A DNA stretch of 64,000 bases from Bradyrhizobium oropedii (GTDB taxonomy: Bacteria > Pseudomonadota > Alphaproteobacteria > Rhizobiales > Xanthobacteraceae), in contig NZ_JACMYO010000001.1 in NCBI RefSeq assembly GCF_020889685.1, positions 124,001 to 188,000 on the forward strand, written 5' to 3'. The notes beneath the pieces are model-generated. The model searched no databases. It saw only the letters and a program-made list of their open reading frames with translations, and had not been told where the DNA came from. This document shows, one piece after another, positions 1 to 8,295 of this stretch; the stretch's first letter is position 1; every line of letters starts with the position of its first letter. The position numbers were made by a program, and so were the translations under genes.

Positions 1-122
1 TTGTCGTAGAGACGGAAGAAGAATAGCCCAAGTAACGGGAGGACCGCGACAAGGGCGAGCACGGCAAAGATGATGAAGCTGAGCGACGGTCGCCACTTCT
101 GGCGGGCGCGGAAGGACGTCAT
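1..122 (-). CDS. Sensor histidine kinase, N-terminus only (partial)
   Basis: Reading leftward from an ATG at 122, the frame stays open to the window edge. It encodes a short basic start (MTSFRARQKWR) followed by one long hydrophobic segment at about residues 15-38, as expected for the first transmembrane helix of a membrane sensor kinase. It begins 2 bp after the stop of the response regulator gene, so the two are almost certainly co-transcribed. The kinase identity is inferred from this position and from the membrane-anchored start; no catalytic motif is visible because the gene continues outside the window. Confidence 0.6.
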   Translation of the reverse strand, partial: MTSFRARQKWRPSLSFIIFAVLALVAVLPLLGLFFFRLYD

Positions 123-124
123 GC

Positions 125-817
125 CTAAGGCTCGCACCGGCCGAGCTTGAACCCGACGCCGTGCACCGTCTCGATGACACTGTCACAATTCACCGCGGCG
201 AGCTTGGCTCTGATGTTGCGGATATGACTGTCGATGGTGCGGTCGGAGACCTGGATATTGAGCTGATAGGCGGCGCTCATGATCTGTTCACGGTTGAAGA
301 CTGCCACCGGTCGCGTCAGGAAGGTCCGTAGGATGCCGAACTCGATCGCGGTCAGGTGCAGTGGCATACCGGCGAATGTTGCGACGTGCTGCTCAGCATC
401 GACCGAGAGCTGTCCTTTGGACAGCGCGCCAGGCTCCGGCGCGCCAGGTCGCGGCGTCAGCCGCCGTAGGATCACATTGACGCGTGCGACAAGCTCGCGC
501 GGGCTGAACGGCTTGGTCACGTAGTCGTCGCCGCCGATCTCGAGCCCCAGAACGCGATCGATCTCATCGTCGCTGGCGGAGAGGAACAGGATCGGCACGT
601 CGGATGATTTGCGAATCTCGCGGCAGATATCGAGGCCGTCGAATTCCGGCATGCCGATATCGAGGACGATCAGATCCGGCCGGTCATTTGAAAATCTGAC
701 CAGCGCTTCCTTGCCGTCGCGCGCCTCGACCACGTTCATACCCGCTTTCTTGAGTGCGACGCGGATGACCTCCCGGATATGCAGGTCATCGTCCACGATA
801 AGAATGCGGTGGGTCAC
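125..817 (-). CDS. OmpR/PhoB-family response regulator
   Basis: The 230-residue protein has a receiver domain (about 1-120) and a winged-helix DNA-binding domain (about 130-228). The acidic pair D10-D11, phospho-acceptor D53 in LIVLDIGMPEFDG, S80 and K102 in VTKPFSP form a complete receiver active site. The C-terminal half carries the OmpR-type recognition region DRTIDSHIRNIRAKL. The gene lies between a membrane protein gene upstream (25 bp) and a kinase gene downstream (2 bp), so it should be phosphorylated by that kinase and act as a transcription factor. The target genes cannot be read from the sequence; the adjacent membrane protein is a natural candidate. Confidence 0.93.
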   Translation of the reverse strand: MTHRILIVDDDLHIREVIRVALKKAGMNVVEARDGKEALVRFSNDRPDLIVLDIGMPEFDGLDICREIRKSSDVPILFLSASDDEIDRVLGLEIGGDDYVTKPFSPRELVARVNVILRRLTPRPGAPEPGALSKGQLSVDAEQHVATFAGMPLHLTAIEFGILRTFLTRPVAVFNREQIMSAAYQLNIQVSDRTIDSHIRNIRAKLAAVNCDSVIETVHGVGFKLGRCEP

Positions 818-842
818 GCGTCCACTCCGAACCGAACGTAAT

Positions 843-2133
843 CTAGCCTGCCGCCGCTCCTTGCTGACGATCCAGGAAGCGCTGGAGCCGCCAGCTGCGG
901 AAGCCCCAGCTGCGCCATGAGGTCATCTGCTCGCGTTGCTCTTGTACAAGGCAATTGCGGCGGTAAACAAGGTTCGGATCGAAGGAGTGGAGCTGGAGCC
1001 CCCTGTCGATGGCCGGGAGCGCCTGCGGGCCGAGCCGGATCAGATAATCCATATCCAGGTTGACCCCGCTGCCCGAGGCTTCCCGGCTGTGACCTATGTT
1101 GTAGTCGGCAATAATAGCGGCAAAATTGGTCAAGGAGCAGGTGTAGAGGACGATCGCCAATGTGACCAGGTTGGCGTGGATCAGCCATTCGTTCGAGCGG
1201 CGCTGGACGATACGTACCAGGATCAGGACCAGCCCGAGCACGACCAGCAGCATCCAGACGAACGTCGCGATACGCCAATAGGTGAGCAGGTAGATCTGGA
1301 CGTAGAGATCAAGCCGCAGCATCGCGGAGATGACCAGCAGGACATTCTGTCCGATCCAGAGGTAAACGAGCGATCGCATCACACGCGATCGCTCGGCAGG
1401 GCCGCCCGGTCGCATGGTCACCAGAACGAAACTCGCGGCGAGCAGCGCAGTGATGATCAGAGGATATGCGCCGCGATGTGCATAGGAGGCATAGGTGACG
1501 TCGGCGGGCAGCGTCCCATTGCCCCAGAGATAGATCAGGTCGAGGATGGTCTGGATCGAAAACAGCAGGTTGAACAGGATCAGCGAGCGCGAGATGGTGC
1601 CTGGGCCGAAGAAACTCAGGCCGGTCGAGCGGGGCGGATCGTTCGCGGTAGATCGGGGCCGTTCGTCCATCACCTCGATGTGGTTGCGCCATCGGATGTG
1701 GATGAACGGCCGGACCAGCGCCACTGCCGCGATCCAGAATAGCGCACGGCTGATGCTGAGATAGGAGGAGGGATCGCCCGGGTTCAGCTGACTGATCGAG
1801 ATAAGGATTGGTCGTCAGCATGAGGGCTGCGCCGGGGGCAAGCGCGATGATGACGAGCGAGGCCGCGCTGAGATCCTCGAGCGCTGGCAGTAGCCCGGCG
1901 AACACGATCGTCCCGGCAAGCAGCAGTCGGCGATGCTCGAGATTGCCGAGGTTGACAATCAGCGACGAGCAGGTCAGCGCGATTGCGAAAATGACGACCG
2001 AGAAGCCGAGGCGCTGGTCGTAGAACAACCAATCGGCCAGTGCCGCGAGGGCAAATATCACCGCGATTTTCGCCGGCGGCAGGTTGCTGTCGATTGATTG
2101 GGGCTTGGTCTCTGGTGGCGCAAGGCTTGTCAT
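843..2133 (-). pseudogene. DUF4173-type polytopic membrane protein, frameshifted
   Basis: Two frames on the same strand together make one protein. The N-terminal frame starts at 2133 and gives several hydrophobic segments (KIAVIFALAALADWLFY, LLAGTIVFAGLLPAL). It loses sense after LMLTTNP. The next frame picks up with LNPGDPSSYLSISRALFW and continues through four or five more membrane helices to a C-terminus (DYLIRLGPQALPAIDR, SWRSWGFRSWRLQRFL) typical of DUF4173 proteins. The second frame has a stop at 1815-1817, so the shift lies between about 1817 and 1775. Either the gene is broken or the assembly has a one-base error. It is the first gene of the response regulator operon. Confidence 0.7.
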
Positions 2134-2375
2134 GATGACCTCGGGATCGAAGGGATGTGCAGGTTGAAGCGGGCGGAGTTCCTTGCTCCGGTATGGGATC
2201 CGGCCCGCTGCTTGGCTGACCTTGACGCGTGCATGTGCAAACGGCTGGAGCGCGACGAGCAGGAGTTCAGGATTTTTATGCAGACGGCGTGCAGACGCGC
2301 CTTGTCGGCTCGCGCCGACGAATCTCGTCTGATAGGGACGAAGCCGTTCGGCCTCTTCAGTCCCTCGTGGTCCCC

Positions 2376-3680
2376 ATGCAAGTCAGCAAATGCGTCGGCA
2401 TTACCCTGCTCTGGATCGCAGGCCTCGTCTTCGTCTTCGCGGGCATCAACAACAACGATCCGTATCTGGTCCCCTTGCGTGGGACAGGCAATGTCCTCTT
2501 CGTCGTCACAAGCAGCGCAGTCGCGCTCCTGCTGGTTCGCCGCGGCGCGTGGCGCCGGCGGGCGTCGTCAGGGAAGTTACTGGTGATCCTGTGGTGCCTG
2601 CCGCCGCTCGCGATGCTGGCCGCGCACGGAGTGTTCGAGGTGCGGAAGCATCGCGTTCTCCAGACCGAACCGGTTCTCGCGCGGTCCCTCGGGCAGCATT
2701 TCATCGTGGGCTACCGATCGTTCGACGAGGTCGCGCAGCTGGCGGAGCAAGGATTCGTTGCGGGCATCTATGTGACCCGGCGCAACATTGCCGGCAGGAC
2801 GGCTGACGCCTTGAAGGCGGAAATTGCAGCGCTGCAGGCCAGGCGCCGTGCGGCGGGGTTGCCGCCGCTGACGGTCGCGACGGATCAGGAGGGCGGCATC
2901 GTTTCGCACCTCGCACCGCCGTTGACGAGGCTACCCGCGCTTGCCTCGCTGGCCGAGCTGGCGCCGGACGAGCAAAGGGTAAAGGCCGAGGAGTTCGGCC
3001 GCATCCATGGACGGGAGCTGGCGTCGCTCGGCATCAACCTGAATTTTGCGCCGGTGCTCGATCTCCGGCCAGCGGCGAAGCGCAACCGGCTCGACTTCAA
3101 TACGCTGATCAATCAGCGCGCGATCTCCGATGATCCGGCCAAGGTGAGCGCGATCACCGGCGCCTATATTCAGGGCCTCGAGTCTGCGGGCGTGGGTGCC
3201 ACCGTGAAGCACTTCCCGGGATTAGGGCGCGTGCGTACCGACACGCATCATTTCACTGCCGATCTCGATACGCCGCTCGCCGAACTCGAGGCGTCCGACT
3301 GGCGTCCGTTCCGCGACGTGCTGGCAACGACCGGTGCTCGCCTGATGGTCGGGCACGTTGCGGTGAGTGCGCTCGATCCCGGACGGCCTGCGTCGCATTC
3401 GAAGGCCGTCGTCGATGGGCTGATCCGGAAGACCTGGAATTACCAGGGCATCGTCATGACGGATGATCTGGTGATGGGCGCGATCTATCAACACAATGTC
3501 TGCACCGCGGTCGTGGAGGCATTGAACGCAGGCGTCGATCTCCTGCTGGTTGCCTATGACGGCTTGCAGTTCGACCGCCTGTTCGCTTGCGCCACCGATG
3601 CAGCTGCGCGCGGGGACCTCGACGGTGCAATGTTGCACGACAGCGAGACGCGGCTGCGGCGCGCACTGCTGATCGATTAG
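2376..3680 (+). CDS. Membrane-anchored glycoside hydrolase family 3 protein (NagZ-like)
   Basis: Starting at the ATG at 2376 the protein has 434 residues. It opens with three hydrophobic segments (about 8-24, 39-54, 67-84), followed by a GH3 catalytic barrel from about residue 105. Visible motifs are KHFPGLG (278-284), the Asp-His pair RTDTHH (around 288-292) that serves as acid/base in NagZ enzymes, and MTDDLVMG (361-368) with the nucleophile Asp at 363. NagZ enzymes remove beta-N-acetylglucosamine from muropeptides, usually in the cytoplasm. The three N-terminal helices here would place the catalytic domain outside the inner membrane, which is unusual. It is divergent from the DUF4173 operon and convergent with the OpgC-like gene. 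The exact substrate is not known. Confidence 0.8.
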   Translation: MQVSKCVGITLLWIAGLVFVFAGINNNDPYLVPLRGTGNVLFVVTSSAVALLLVRRGAWRRRASSGKLLVILWCLPPLAMLAAHGVFEVRKHRVLQTEPVLARSLGQHFIVGYRSFDEVAQLAEQGFVAGIYVTRRNIAGRTADALKAEIAALQARRRAAGLPPLTVATDQEGGIVSHLAPPLTRLPALASLAELAPDEQRVKAEEFGRIHGRELASLGINLNFAPVLDLRPAAKRNRLDFNTLINQRAISDDPAKVSAITGAYIQGLESAGVGATVKHFPGLGRVRTDTHHFTADLDTPLAELEASDWRPFRDVLATTGARLMVGHVAVSALDPGRPASHSKAVVDGLIRKTWNYQGIVMTDDLVMGAIYQHNVCTAVVEALNAGVDLLLVAYDGLQFDRLFACATDAAARGDLDGAMLHDSETRLRRALLID

Positions 3681-3689
3681 GCTCCAGAT

Positions 3690-4844
3690 TCAGGAATGGG
3701 CGCCGACGGCCGATTTGTTGTCCTGCTGCTTCGACCACGAGACGTAATAGGCGACGGCGGTCATAGCAGCGATACCGGCGATGCTGACGGCGACCTGCCT
3801 TGCCAGCGAGTACGGGCCGGTAATCAGGATCAGATGCGCGGCGAAGGAGAGGAACACGCCGGCGCAGAACACGGCCAGCCATTCTTCGCCGCATTTGACG
3901 ACAGGCTGCAAGGCGTAAGACCGCAGGTATTCCCAGTCTCGCGGCACCAGCCAGGTGAAGAGGAATGTCAGGGTCAGGAAATGCAGGATGCGGTGAGGCG
4001 CAACATCCTCCCGGTCGTTCTGCAGGAGCATGTCGCTCAGCCCGCTCGGCACCATTTGGGCGAGTGCCGGAATCTCGCTGCTGGACACGATCGTCAGTGC
4101 GAACAGCAGGTACAGCAAGGCCGTGGCGCGCAGCGCGGGAATGGCCTGCATCGCGCGGATCGCGGGAGCATAGCGCGTGCCGATGAGCGCGAGCCAGCCG
4201 CCCATCACGAACAGCAATTGCCAGCAGAATGGATTAAGATACCAGGATCCGTACTGATCTGATGTCAGGTTCCAGTCGAGGAGGCGGGCGGTAGCGTAAA
4301 GCGCCACCGACGCGAGAAGCGTCGCATTCGGTACGTACAGCAGCCCGAATACGACAACCGGCTGGAAGGCCATCAGGGCGATGATGAGTTGCAGCACGTC
4401 GAGATTGAGCGGCTTGGCTTGCAGGAACAAGCCGTAGATCAGGGTCCGGACCGGGTGGTCGATGAAGCCCGTGATGTTGAATTCGCTGATGATCTCGGGT
4501 GCCGCCGTCCGCGCGGCGACATAGCTGATCAACTCGACATAGATCACGAACAAAACGATATAGGCAGCATAGAGCTGCCATACGCGTTTGAAGATGCGGG
4601 TTGCAGCCACCACGAAGCTGCGTTCCAGCGCCATCCTGGCGTAGATGAGCGTCACCGCGTAGCCGCCGATGAAGACGAAAAGGTCGGTCGCGCCGCTGAA
4701 GCCGAAATTGCGCATCGTCAGCGCGCTGACGAAATTGTGCGGAACATGGTCGAGGAACAGAAACCAGTTCGCGATGCCAAGCAGCAGCGCGATCCTGAGA
4801 TCGCCATCGGCTCGCGCGATCTCGGGATTTAATGTCGAAGTCAT
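3690..4844 (-). CDS. OpgC-domain membrane protein
   Basis: This 384-residue polytopic protein has about ten hydrophobic segments. It carries the sequence pattern of the OpgC family, including ANWFLFLDHVPHNF near residues 26-39 and TDLFVFIGGYAVTLIYARM at 53-71. OpgC proteins are acyltransferase-3-like enzymes that add succinyl groups to osmoregulated periplasmic glucans, so the predicted site is the inner membrane. It converges on the GH3 gene with only 9 bp between stop codons. No glucan synthase gene is in the window, so the acceptor is unknown. Confidence 0.75.
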   Translation of the reverse strand: MTSTLNPEIARADGDLRIALLLGIANWFLFLDHVPHNFVSALTMRNFGFSGATDLFVFIGGYAVTLIYARMALERSFVVAATRIFKRVWQLYAAYIVLFVIYVELISYVAARTAAPEIISEFNITGFIDHPVRTLIYGLFLQAKPLNLDVLQLIIALMAFQPVVVFGLLYVPNATLLASVALYATARLLDWNLTSDQYGSWYLNPFCWQLLFVMGGWLALIGTRYAPAIRAMQAIPALRATALLYLLFALTIVSSSEIPALAQMVPSGLSDMLLQNDREDVAPHRILHFLTLTFLFTWLVPRDWEYLRSYALQPVVKCGEEWLAVFCAGVFLSFAAHLILITGPYSLARQVAVSIAGIAAMTAVAYYVSWSKQQDNKSAVGAHS

Positions 4845-5009
4845 CTGAAGCTGAAAACTGCCGGCCCGAGAAAACGAAACGCCAATCTAAGGGGAACCCG
4901 CGCCCGGTCCGAATAGACTCTGCGTGAACCCTATCTAGTCCGTTTCGGGTTCCGGCCAAGTGGCCGGTTCAAGAAAGATCACGTTTTCGCAATCACCAAT
5001 TGAGCGACC

Positions 5010-5315
5010 TCAGACCGGCTCGTGCTTGCGCAGATCGCGGGCGTGATCCAGCGTATTTGCCTGCAGATTGGTGCCGGTCAGGGGGATTTCCGGCAGGGCA
5101 GCCTCGGCAAGGATGTCGTCGGTGACATCCTCAACCGAGCACTCCGCGACCTCGTGGATGAAGCTGATGTTGGTGTATTCCCCCGACGCAACGCGCGAGA
5201 CGACCTCGCGCCGCGTCATTTCGGGATCGACGATCGCCTCGCGGCCACGGCGGCCATAGTCGATCATCACGACAAAATACTGCATTGCCTGATAGTTCGA
5301 TGCGTTGACTTTCAT
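5010..5315 (-). CDS. Hypothetical 101-residue protein under S24-repressor-type operators
   Basis: I do not recognise a family. The protein is acidic in its second half, has no signal peptide or membrane helix, and starts MKVNASNYQAMQYFVVMIDYG. The evidence that it is real is its promoter: TTGACT at 5344-5349 read on this strand, with a perfect 15-bp palindrome at 5326-5340 where the spacer to the -10 should be. A second similar site lies just upstream. The predicted transcription start falls close to the ATG itself and no good ribosome site is seen, so the mRNA may be nearly leaderless. It is probably an effector or immunity-region gene of the phage-like island. Confidence 0.6.
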   Translation of the reverse strand: MKVNASNYQAMQYFVVMIDYGRRGREAIVDPEMTRREVVSRVASGEYTNISFIHEVAECSVEDVTDDILAEAALPEIPLTGTNLQANTLDHARDLRKHEPV

Positions 5316-5320
5316 CGACT

Positions 5321-5371
5321 AGTGTTTCCGATAATCGGAATTAAGTCAAGAGAAATTGCCGATAACCGGAA
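5321..5371 (-). promoter_or_regulatory. Promoter with two 15-bp operator-like palindromes
   Basis: TTCCGATAATCGGAA at 5326-5340 is a perfect odd palindrome. TGCCGATAACCGGAA at 5357-5371 is a near copy (three differences). On the minus strand a TTGACT -35 box lies at 5344-5349 between them, so the first site fills the promoter spacer and the second lies just upstream of the -35. Related sites occur in front of the S24 repressor and the GcrA-like gene, which makes that repressor the likely ligand. Confidence 0.6.
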
Positions 5372-5428
5372 ATTTCGGCGTGGGTGCTCTGACGATTCGG
5401 GCCGAAGGCATCCGAATCGGCCAGGCCG

Positions 5429-5438
5429 CCCCCCCCCC
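5429..5438. repeat. Run of ten C bases
   Basis: A ten-base homopolymer lies just beyond the stop codon of the S24 repressor gene, outside any coding frame I accept. It may be length-variable or a sequencing-error hotspot. No coding consequence is apparent. Confidence 0.7.
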
Positions 5439-5450
5439 GACGCAGCCCCG

Positions 5451-6089
5451 CTATTTCTCGGACGACCGCCCGCCCTGTGACCGGCCAGATTTGCGGCCTT
5501 TCGCCGCCGTCTTGCCGCGCAGCCGTTCGATCTGACCGCGGGGCAGGGTGACGCAGATCTCGCCGATCCATTCGAGCTTTACGCCGTTGATCGGCTTGGC
5601 ATTGAAGCTCTTGAGGTTGACGGTGCCGGAAGAACTGCCGCGTTCGATCGTCTTCAGATAGCGCTCGCCGCTCTTCAGCCGAACCGCGGCTTCCTCGCCG
5701 TAGAAGCTCGACAGCGGATAACGCTGCTCGCGGTACACCACAATGACGTCGCCGTTCTCGTATTTCGGCAGCATCGAATCGCCTGAAACCTCGAAGGCGA
5801 CGGTCTCTTCCGTCATCGGAAACGGAAGCTCGATCTCGCCGAGCCCCTCCGGCGGGACCTGCTCAAGCTCCGGCTGGATCGAGGCACCGGCGCCGACCCG
5901 GCCCACGATCGGCACCGAGTTCAGCTCCAGATATTCCATGATCGGGGCGATTTCCGATGCCTTGATCAACCGTATTCCCGACAGGATTTCGGACACCGCC
6001 CCGGCCCGAACCCCCATTGCGCGGGCAAGCCCGCCTTTGCTCTTCCCGGTCTTTTCCAGTGCCCGTTCGATCAGTGCCGCGTCCAGCAT
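5451..6089 (-). CDS. LexA/CI-type transcriptional repressor with S24 self-cleavage domain
   Basis: The 212-residue protein has an N-terminal helix-turn-helix (about 17-40, KGGLARAMGVRAGAVSEIL) and a C-terminal S24 peptidase fold. The likely Ala-Gly cleavage site is in GRVGAGAS (A67-G68), the catalytic serine is S105 in SGDSMLP, and the catalytic lysine is probably K146 in GERYLK. These are the parts needed for RecA-stimulated self-cleavage, so the regulon may be induced by DNA damage. The gene is divergent to a GcrA-like gene, and operator-like palindromes flank it in its own promoter, the GcrA promoter and the promoter of the 101-residue gene. This is the layout of a prophage immunity region. 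The C-terminal tail is rich in Lys, Arg, Ser and Gly. Confidence 0.88.
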   Translation of the reverse strand: MLDAALIERALEKTGKSKGGLARAMGVRAGAVSEILSGIRLIKASEIAPIMEYLELNSVPIVGRVGAGASIQPELEQVPPEGLGEIELPFPMTEETVAFEVSGDSMLPKYENGDVIVVYREQRYPLSSFYGEEAAVRLKSGERYLKTIERGSSSGTVNLKSFNAKPINGVKLEWIGEICVTLPRGQIERLRGKTAAKGRKSGRSQGGRSSEK

Positions 6090-6116
6090 GTTTCGTCCTT
6101 TCCAAACCCGGATACA

Positions 6117-6176
6117 TTACTACCGTTACGATTATCAGAAATCAAGCTTGACTTTTTCTTCGGAATATCGGAAGGT
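6117..6176. promoter_or_regulatory. Divergent repressor/GcrA promoters with operators in the spacers
   Basis: Leftward promoter for the repressor: TTGATT (6145-6140) and TAGTAA (6122-6117) with a 17-bp spacer containing TTACGATTATCAGAA (6126-6140). Rightward promoter for the GcrA-like gene: TTGACT at 6148-6153 followed by TTCGGAATATCGGAA at 6159-6173; its -10 box is weak. Both sites are degenerate copies of the perfect palindrome at 5326-5340. Repressor bound there would sit between the -35 and -10 regions of both promoters. Confidence 0.6.
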
Positions 6177-6216
6177 ATGCGAGGCGCCGGCGGAATGACA
6201 AAAATGGGAATTTGGA

Positions 6217-6777
6217 ATGGAAATGATGAACTGGCTGCCGGAGCATTCGGCAGCCTTGCAGGACCTGCGCGCCCGCGGCTTGTCCTATTCGGAAATCGCT
6301 GACGCGATCAACGCAACCTTCAATACGGCCTACACACGCAATGCGGCCCTCAGCCGGGCGCAGCGCATGGGTTTGGTGGGGCTCGACCGGTTCGAGCCGT
6401 CCCTGCCTGGGCACCTCGATCCACCCAGGCCGTCCGTGCCGGAGCTTCCGTGGATTGGGCGACTGCGTGAAGGGCAGGCCGAGCTGAAGGCCGATCTGCT
6501 TCGCTGGCCAAAAAACTTCACTGAAATGGTGGAGATGCCGCAACTTCGTTGCGCTGCGGTCGCGCCGCGGCACCTTTCGCTGCACGATCTGAAACGCGGA
6601 GACTGCCGCTATCCCTATGGCGGGGATGTCGAAGGCGAGACCATGACCTTCTGTGGCCATCCATGTCGGCCGGGCTCGAGCTACTGCGCGCCGCATTTTG
6701 ACTTGAGCAGGGATCCCGAGGCCTCGGCGAGGCCGGTCCTGAACGACGCCTGGCTTCAAGCCGTCGGGACTAGCTGA
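6217..6777 (+). CDS. GcrA-like cell-cycle/phage regulator
   Basis: The 186-residue protein has a GcrA-type N-terminus (NWLPEHSAALQDLRARGLSY with a following helix-turn-helix) and the diagnostic C-terminal module GDCRYPYGGD, TFCGHP, SSYCAPH (about 131-161). GcrA proteins bind sigma70-RNA polymerase and activate promoters carrying methylated GANTC sites in alphaproteobacteria; phage-borne versions exist. The N-terminal region is diverged from chromosomal GcrA and there is a longer linker, which fits a phage-derived copy. It is divergent from the S24 repressor and probably repressed by it. Confidence 0.8.
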   Translation: MEMMNWLPEHSAALQDLRARGLSYSEIADAINATFNTAYTRNAALSRAQRMGLVGLDRFEPSLPGHLDPPRPSVPELPWIGRLREGQAELKADLLRWPKNFTEMVEMPQLRCAAVAPRHLSLHDLKRGDCRYPYGGDVEGETMTFCGHPCRPGSSYCAPHFDLSRDPEASARPVLNDAWLQAVGTS

Positions 6778-6879
6778 GGCAAGATCATCTCTCGATCGAC
6801 GGGACTTCGGTCCGCAATCGCAACCGCGACCGCGCGGAAGATGCCGCGCGCTCATCATCAGACATTTTGGAGGTCACCA

Positions 6880-7455
6880 ATGCCGCGCGCAAAACGCCGG
6901 AAGCCGTACGATCCCGCTGGAACGCACGATCGACGCTCCCAGGATCTGCCCTTTAATGCCGAGGTGGCGACAGTCGCGGTCGACGATCCCCTTGCGCTCG
7001 AGTCGGGCGAGAAGATCGTTGCGTTCCGCTCGATACGTAACGATCCGCTCGGCCGGTTGCACGCGCACCGACAGATCGACGACACACAGTATCGCAGCGG
7101 TCGGGCCTTCCAGAACGACTGGGAGAAAGCCGAGCGTGGCCCTCGTGCGGTGGACACGACACGGGAATACGTCGATGGCGGTCAGCAGCGTGAGCCGATC
7201 ACTGAGGGGCAGCGCCAGGCGACCCTGCGCTTGAATCGCGCCGAGCATGAGCTCGGTGCCGATGGTTCGACGCTGGTGCATGACGTCCTGATTCTCGGCA
7301 TGACCATGGAGCAGGTTGGGCAACGGCGCGGACTGCGCACGCAGCGCTGGCAGGACTATTTCGCGCGACGTCTCAAGGAATGTCTGGATCGGTTGGCGCT
7401 GATGTACGGGCTTGCGACGGCGAACCGGGTTCCCGCGAAGGACCGGCAATGCTGA
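6880..7455 (+). CDS. Phage-associated protein, possibly DUF6456-like
   Basis: The ATG at 6880 is chosen because GGAGGT sits at 6869-6874; the product has 191 residues. The first 25 residues are strongly basic. The middle contains RQIDDTQYRSGRAFQNDWEK, which resembles DUF6456-type proteins seen near GcrA-like genes in rhizobial prophages. The C-terminus is helical and includes LGMTMEQVGQRRGL, which could be a helix-turn-helix. It follows the GcrA-like gene by about 100 bp on the same strand and is probably co-regulated. Its role is unknown; a DNA-binding function is an inference. Confidence 0.65.
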   Translation: MPRAKRRKPYDPAGTHDRRSQDLPFNAEVATVAVDDPLALESGEKIVAFRSIRNDPLGRLHAHRQIDDTQYRSGRAFQNDWEKAERGPRAVDTTREYVDGGQQREPITEGQRQATLRLNRAEHELGADGSTLVHDVLILGMTMEQVGQRRGLRTQRWQDYFARRLKECLDRLALMYGLATANRVPAKDRQC

Positions 7456-7820
7456 TCTGGAGTGATGTGCTCACGTGCCGGTTGCCGGGCAGGCATCCGG
7501 CACAGCTCGTCACATCGTATCACTGTGCTTTGCCTCACACGGAGCTCCATATCTGTCTGCAATGAGCGGTACGCCCGACCGCGTGTGTCGAAGGTGGTCG
7601 ACAGCGGCGCGGACTCTCATGTAACTTCGCGCGCGTCGACGACCTGCCTGCATTCGAGCGCGGTGTGATTGCCTCCTGTGCGGGGATGGTCTGGTACGTC
7701 CACAAGGGAGTTCGCAGCGGCTACGCCCGCCTATGTCTTATCCTGCATCGCGAACATCACGAGTAACGTGGGTCGATGCCGGTGCGGAGCCCGATCAATT
7801 CACCCAAGGAGAAGCGACCG
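7456..7820. other. Gap without a confident gene
   Basis: A plus-strand frame without a proper start runs from 7566 to a TAA at 7764-7766. It contains a protein-like stretch (FARVDDLPAFERGV, MVWYVHKGV), possibly the end of a decayed gene. No RNA gene or repeat is evident. Confidence 0.4.
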
Positions 7821-8243
7821 ATGAATCACACTGGAAACTGCTTTTGTGGCGCCGTCGAACTCAAGGTCACGGGGGAGCCTGAGGCGATGGGCTACTGCCA
7901 TTGCCGTTCGTGCCGTTCCTGGTCCGGCGGTCCGGTGAATGCGTTCAGCCTCTGGAAGCCCGAGGCGGTCGAGGTTACCAAGGGCGCCGGTCATATCGCG
8001 ACATTCGAAAAGACCGCGATGAGCCAGCGCAAATATTGCACCAAATGCGGCGGTCACCTGATGACCAACCACCCGACTCTCGGGCTTGTCGACGTGTTCA
8101 CTGCAACAATCCCGACGCTGAAATTCAGCCCCGGCGTTCACGTCAACTATTCCGAGGCGGTGCTACCGATACGCGATGGTTTGCCGAAGCTGAAGGATTT
8201 CCCGGCCGAGTTCGGCGGCTCCGGCGAAGTGATCGCCGAATAG
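7821..8243 (+). CDS. GFA-family (CENP-V/GFA fold) zinc protein
   Basis: The 140-residue protein begins at 7821 behind AAGGAG and has the GFA pattern: NCFCGAVEL near the start, CHCRSC around residues 27-32, YCTKCGGH near 73-80 and a late NY.E segment. The paired cysteines bind zinc. The name-giving member was described as glutathione-dependent formaldehyde-activating, but most relatives have no assigned reaction. It stands alone, with a strong hairpin behind it. I would not assign a substrate. Confidence 0.85.
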   Translation: MNHTGNCFCGAVELKVTGEPEAMGYCHCRSCRSWSGGPVNAFSLWKPEAVEVTKGAGHIATFEKTAMSQRKYCTKCGGHLMTNHPTLGLVDVFTATIPTLKFSPGVHVNYSEAVLPIRDGLPKLKDFPAEFGGSGEVIAE

Positions 8244-8266
8244 AGCGACTGCTCCCGATGACGAAA

Positions 8267-8295
8267 GCGGGTAGCGACAGGGCGTCGCTACCCGC
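8267..8295 (+). terminator. Strong hairpin after the GFA gene
   Basis: A perfect 12-bp stem (GCGGGTAGCGAC / GTCGCTACCCGC) with a 5-nt loop lies 23 bp after the stop. There is no T tract, so it is a terminator-like or mRNA-stabilising hairpin. Confidence 0.5.

Noticed and set aside
5429..5438. C10 tract as a phase-variation switch
   Set aside because: It lies after the repressor stop codon, outside a coding frame and away from the promoter boxes, so no switch effect is evident.
7566..7766. Possible short gene after the DUF6456-like gene
   Set aside because: Protein-like sequence but no start codon or ribosome site; noted only as a possible decayed fragment.
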